Below, piece by piece: positions 57,301 to 63,300 of a stretch of 64,000 nt of DNA. The notes beneath the pieces are model-generated. The model saw only the letters and a list, made by a program, of their open reading frames with translations, did not search any database and was not told the DNA's origin. This stretch comes from Arcuatula senhousia (Eukaryota; Mollusca; Bivalvia; Mytilida; Mytilidae), in the NCBI GenBank assembly GCA_963971305.1, contig OZ020307.1, positions 695,501-759,500 of the forward strand, written 5' to 3'. Positions within the stretch are counted from its first letter, which is position 1. Every line of letters starts with the position of its first letter. The translations under genes and the position numbers were made by a program.

Positions 57301-60300
57301 CTACCAAACTTGAATGATCAATCTCATAGTCCAGAGAAAATGACAAATTAAAACGAATCAGTCATACCGGCAACAGTTTTTCCCTAGCAGCGACAGTTTT
57401 CATTCCATAGGCCAAAAACACCAAATGAAAAGTTTGTAAAGCTCAATGAGCTGAAGATTTAAACAAGCAACAGCTTTTTACTACATGTAGCTGTAATAGG
57501 TTTTATTCTATAGGCAAAAAACAAGAAAAATTGCTATTGTTCACCTTTAAAGGGCCTTAATCCCTATAAGCGGTCATCTGACAACTTCAACCCAACAAAA
57601 ACTTTTGTAGAGTTCAATAAGCTGAAGGTTAAAGCAAGCAATAGCTTTTCTCTAACTGCAATAGATTTCATTCTTAATAGATCAAAAACATGAAAAATCC
57701 TACTTTTAACCTTTAAAGGGCTATAACCTATAAAATTAATAAACAAACACATTTGAGGGCATTTACTTTTTATTTCATAAAATAACAAACAAAACATCAC
57801 ATGAATAAAGCTAAAATAGAAATTGCAGTAGTCATACATGTGACGGATCCGTGATGACAAAGCTGGAGATTTAGATTTTTTTGGCTGGAGATTGGACAAA
57901 AAAGTGGGAGATTTTCAACGCTCATTAAAATTGCATTTCAAAGTCAATTGAGGGCATTAGCGTGTGCCAAATACACATGGCTCCACTGATTAATCTCAAA
58001 CTGTTTATACAATCATCAGGTCAATTATGGCAATAAACCTTTAATTAACCCCTTTACCTGTTAAATTATCGTCCACCTAATTGACAAATCCCTAATACAC
58101 CGGAAATGTTTTATGACTGAACAATAAAAATGTCTATAAAACTAAAATTTTGTCATGTTTTGAAAAAGCTGGAGATTTCACAAAAAGTCGGGAGAACGGG
58201 AGATGGATGAAAAAGTCGGGAGATTTCGTCTCCCGGCGGGAGAATCACATTGTATGAGTAGTTTAGTAAAATCTTTGCTTGAAAACATCGATGTTTTCAC
58301 ACTGGTCCACCTGGAAATTTAAAAAAATACACAGACTAAGCGCACCGGTGTACAAACCGCACCCAGAACTTTTCAGAAAAAAAATAGCGGCTTATACACC
58401 AAAAAATACGGTACCCGCAAACATTTGATAAGAAATATAAATGTGTGCATGAAATCAGGTACTGGTATATCGTTGACTGTTGAGCATGGTATTAAATGAA
58501 AATGATTATAGATTATGAATAAAGCATAATTATTTATTTAAATAATGAAAAGAAAGACAATCAGTTTGGTGTGACCATAAATGGGTAAATAATCTTTAAC
58601 AAATTAAAAGACAAGCATCAAACACTTCACACACAATTTACAAGTAATTAAACTCTTAATCCGTTTATTGATCAAGGTATTGTATGTGTCAACAAGTGAG
58701 AAATTGACAGCTTGGGTTTACAGTAAATTACAGCAAATTTTAAATTACTGCTTGGGTGATTTCAGTCTCTGACCACCTTTGTGTAAAAACAAATGTATTC
58801 AAGAAGTAGATGACTTATGAGGATAAAATTGGTATACACCATATTGTACTATCAGATAAAGCTATATGCTTAATATCAGACCTCTGCACCATGTGGTTAC
58901 TCAGAAAACGGTGACAGAAATTTTGTTTAAAAAAGACAAACAAACAGACAAGGGTAAAACAATATACACCCTCTTCTCTAAGCAAGGGTAAAAAATTGCT
59001 TTTTAAATACTAAATATTCTTCTTAATAAATTATCAAAAATCAATAAAGAGATGGTCTTTTATTAAAAGAAACTTATATAATTTTCGTAATCATGCTTGC
59101 TATATGAGATTTGAATTCTATGCATCTTATTTGGACCATGGGCCTATTGCAGAACTGAGTGCAGCGCCTACTGTGCCTGTTGAAGGCTGCTGGCAGTTGT
59201 CAATTGTGATTTTTGTAATTACCGCTAGTTAAGTGAGCTGTTTCACATACTTATTCCACATCTCATTATTTTCTATTTATGAAACAAAAAAATTACCAAA
59301 TGTTCTATATAGTTTTCATCAGATGGATGAAGAATGGTGTCCACTGGGTCAATGTTAGTTATAAATATTTCAGCATTTTTAAAGGATTCCTCTGCCTTGA
59401 TAACAACTTCTCTGGGTCTGCCAGTCAACATAATGTAGCCAGCAAATGGGGCAACAATCTGAAATAGAAGTGAATCATAATGCAATACACAGGTGCATAC
59501 TAAAACATAATATAAGTGTAAATAAAATACAGAAGTTTTTTCTACATTTCAGTTTTTCTTGGTTTCCTATTTCACAGGACAAACAAACTGACATGTACAC
59601 ATGTTCCAAGATACACTAAAAAAAACTTTATTGTATTAATGAAATCTTTCAAAGTTAAAAATGGTCAGATTTGTTTAAAACAAGAAGTAGGTGAGCAATA
59701 GACCTGAAATCAAATCCCATATTATGGGACCCTATGCTGGTTTCAAGGGCCTGTGATAAGTAGTCGAAGAAAAAAAATCACTGCCCAACAGCTGAAGTTC
59801 ACTACTTTATAACCCAGATTTTAATTTCCATTAAAATTCAGCCAAAAATTAAAATAAAATCTTTTCCATGTGTAGACAAAAATAGCCTCCCAGGATCCTA
59901 ATTCAATCTAACACCTTGGGGTCTCTTCAGAGCTAAAACTCATTAATAGGGACATCTGACAACTTTGACCCAAAGGGAGTTTTGATGAGCTCAATTAGCT
60001 GAAGGCTTAGACAATAAATAGCTCCATCTTCAATATCTTTCATTTTCATGTGTACAAAGTAATTGTAGGAACTTAAACATAAAAGCAAAAGTCAAATTCA
60101 TACCACACTGCCTTGGTCTATCAGAAGATCAATTCCTTTAGACCAGTACTCTGTGTCACCACTAGATAACCGGGAAGGATAGAACCCTCTACTACTGCAT
60201 CCATCAGTATCCAATCTGATGGCACGAGGGAAATCAGGGTGAGATTTAGATCCAAATATAGAATCCAACAGAGATTTACCGGCCTGGTACCTACAATAAA

Positions 60301-63300
60301 ATACCTGTATAGTCTAATTTGAAACAATACATATAAGAACTAGATTTGTGGTCTTCCATGTAAGACATATGTCGCCTGCATCTTAAAAATTTGGTTAACA
60401 GGAAGTATATGTATGGTTGATGTGGCACCAGTAAGTGGAAATGGACTTTAACAATTCTTTTATAAGAGGTCATCCATGCAAAAATATAGGTCACATCCAG
60501 CATCCAAAGCATGCATTGTGCTACGCATTACTAGGTGCACCTACCATACCAATATGATTGATGTGGCATTTGTCACTAAGTAGGAATGGACTTTAACCAT
60601 TCTTCTATAAGTGGTCATCAATGTGGAAAATATAGGTCACAGTCAGCATCCAAAGCATGCATTGTGCTTAGCAGCACTGTAGGTGATATCAATATGATTT
60701 ATGTGGCACTTGTCAGTAAGCATGTATGGATCTTAACCATTCTGCTGTAAGCGGGTGGTGACACCAACTCCGGTGCAAAAGATGTTAGGGATATCACTTA
60801 AGCCCCCCTCACTATTGTAAAGTAAGCTAAAAATTCATACTGCACTGCCTTCGTCTATCAGAAGATCGACTCCCTCAGACTTTAACCATTCTTCAGAAAG
60901 TGGTCATTCATGCGGAAAATATCCCAAGCATGCATTGTGCTTAGCATCACTAGGTACACCTACCATACCAATATGATTGATATGGCATTTGCAAGTATGT
61001 GGGAATGATTTGGAACAGACAAACGGACGGACGAACAGACGGACGGACCAACAGACAGATGGACTGAGGGATGGACGAATGGACGGACGGACGGACGAAT
61101 GGACCCAAACACTATATGCTCCTCTACTTTCATAGATGGGGCATAAAACTAGGGGGCAAAATATGGTCCTTACTGTACCTTGTCCTCCTTAGTTAATGCA
61201 CTCCATAATAATGTCAAATCTCAAAATTACAAATACCAAAATGCGGGTACAAATGGTTAATTTAGATATGCTAAATATCGATATTTCAAGGTGTAACCTC
61301 TCATCAGTAGCATTTAAATCAAACATTGGAAGGTCAAATTCCAAAACTGTTGAAAACAAAAAGTACTCAAAACCAAAGCATTCTAACAAGGAAGCCAAAT
61401 CCAGCACCAGGAATCATTTTATGATATAATGGGTATCTTTAGTAAGTCATATTTTTATTTTGTTATTATAGTTTGGTATAAGTTCTTTGACATAATTCAA
61501 AATAGTTCTTCATTTATTGATTGTGTTCAGTGTTCACATTGTCTCATCTTATCAATTCTTTTTATTAGTTGTGTCAATTTTTTAGTCAATAAATAAGTGT
61601 GAAAAACATAGTGTTTTGTCTATGTAATTTTTAACTATGCTTTACCCTTTTTTGAGTGTAGCATAAGCCTCTTTGACATTTTTGATCACTCCAAAAGTTG
61701 CATCATAAGCAGCAATAAAAGGTCCAGCTAAATCATCTAAGATGGTGTCAAATGAGTTTGTAACGTCATCGATAGTGGCTGTAATTTCCTGGATGATATC
61801 TGTTCTTAATTCAGACTAAAATCAAAAAAGTGTTATTAGAAAAAAAATTAGTTGATTCTTCTATTTATACATCAATCAGTGTAAAAATAAAGGAAATAAC
61901 AAAATTACCAAACTTGGTGGATCAATATCAAATGTCCAAGGGAAAAGACAAAATAGAGGACATACTAGAGAAATTGAAGATTGCAATTGTCTTGATTTGA
62001 AACAGGCATTTCTGCTTCCTAATGCTTAGACCAACAAGGGGTTGCACTAAGATGTTCTAAGCATTACCCCACTCGACCATTCATAAAACAGGATGTAGAT
62101 GACCAACTGACCTGGAAAGGGGAGGTACAATTCAATTCATCATGCTGAAGCTGTGTACCAAATTAAAATTTTCATTTTTGACACTTAAAATAGTCTAAGT
62201 CGACTTGGAAAACAGGAAGTAGATGACCAACTGATCTGAAAAGAGGAAGGACAATTCAACTCATCATGCTTAAGCTGTGTACCAAATTAAAACCCAATCC
62301 CTTCAGCAGATACTGAGAAATCTGTCATGAAAAATTTTCCTTTTTTGACCCTTAAAATAGTCTAAGTTGGCTCAGGAAACAGGAAGCGGATAATCAACTG
62401 ACCTGGAAAGTAGAGAAAATGTACATCCCATCATGCTAAAGCTACCAAATTTGAAATAGAAGCCAAGATATTGTACTGGATGGACGGACAGACAGATGGA
62501 CAAGGTGATTGATATAGCCCCCTCTCTAACAAGTGGGTGTATAAAAACTGCTGATATTAGGTAATTCTTAAAAATTTGAATGCATAGCATTACCAAACTT
62601 ACTATTGACACTAACTTTGGTCTTTTGCATGTTTTAAAAATGAATCATGCTGCAAAAACTCCTAAAATCCTTAGATACATTTAAGACACTAAAACAAACA
62701 AATCCTTATACATGTATATAAACTACATAAGGAATAATATGTAAGCTTCTGGCAAAAGAAGTTATTTCCTTTCTTACACTTTACTATACAGTAATCTCAA
62801 TGAGGCAATGTTTTGTTTTTTTATGTTCTGCCAGCTTTTCCTTTCGTTTTTTACAGTTTTGTTAATCAGTCCCTAGTGATTGGTGACAAAAAGGTTTATG
62901 TTAATTCATCTATGTTTAAGACTAACCATGGTATAGCTCCCTTTTGTAAATTCAGCCACAGGATCCTCCATAACATCATCAACCCAGTTAGGACCATCTC
63001 TTTTGACAATGTCTAAGGCATTTTTGGCATCACTTATAATCCCTATAAACTCTTCAAAGTCCCACCAATAAGGTTTCTTGTCTGCAATACATAGAATTTA
63101 AATACCATTAGTTTGATTTCAAGCAGTTTATAACAGGCATATGTTTAAAACTTACTAGGTATAGAGAAGGGAGAAACTTAATTTGCACTTTTTTTATTTC
63201 ACTGGAATTTACAAATGTAGAAATTTACGATGATCTTTTGCTGAAATTGTTCATTACATTCCAACCTCAACAAAAGATAATGTTAAAATATCTCAAAACA

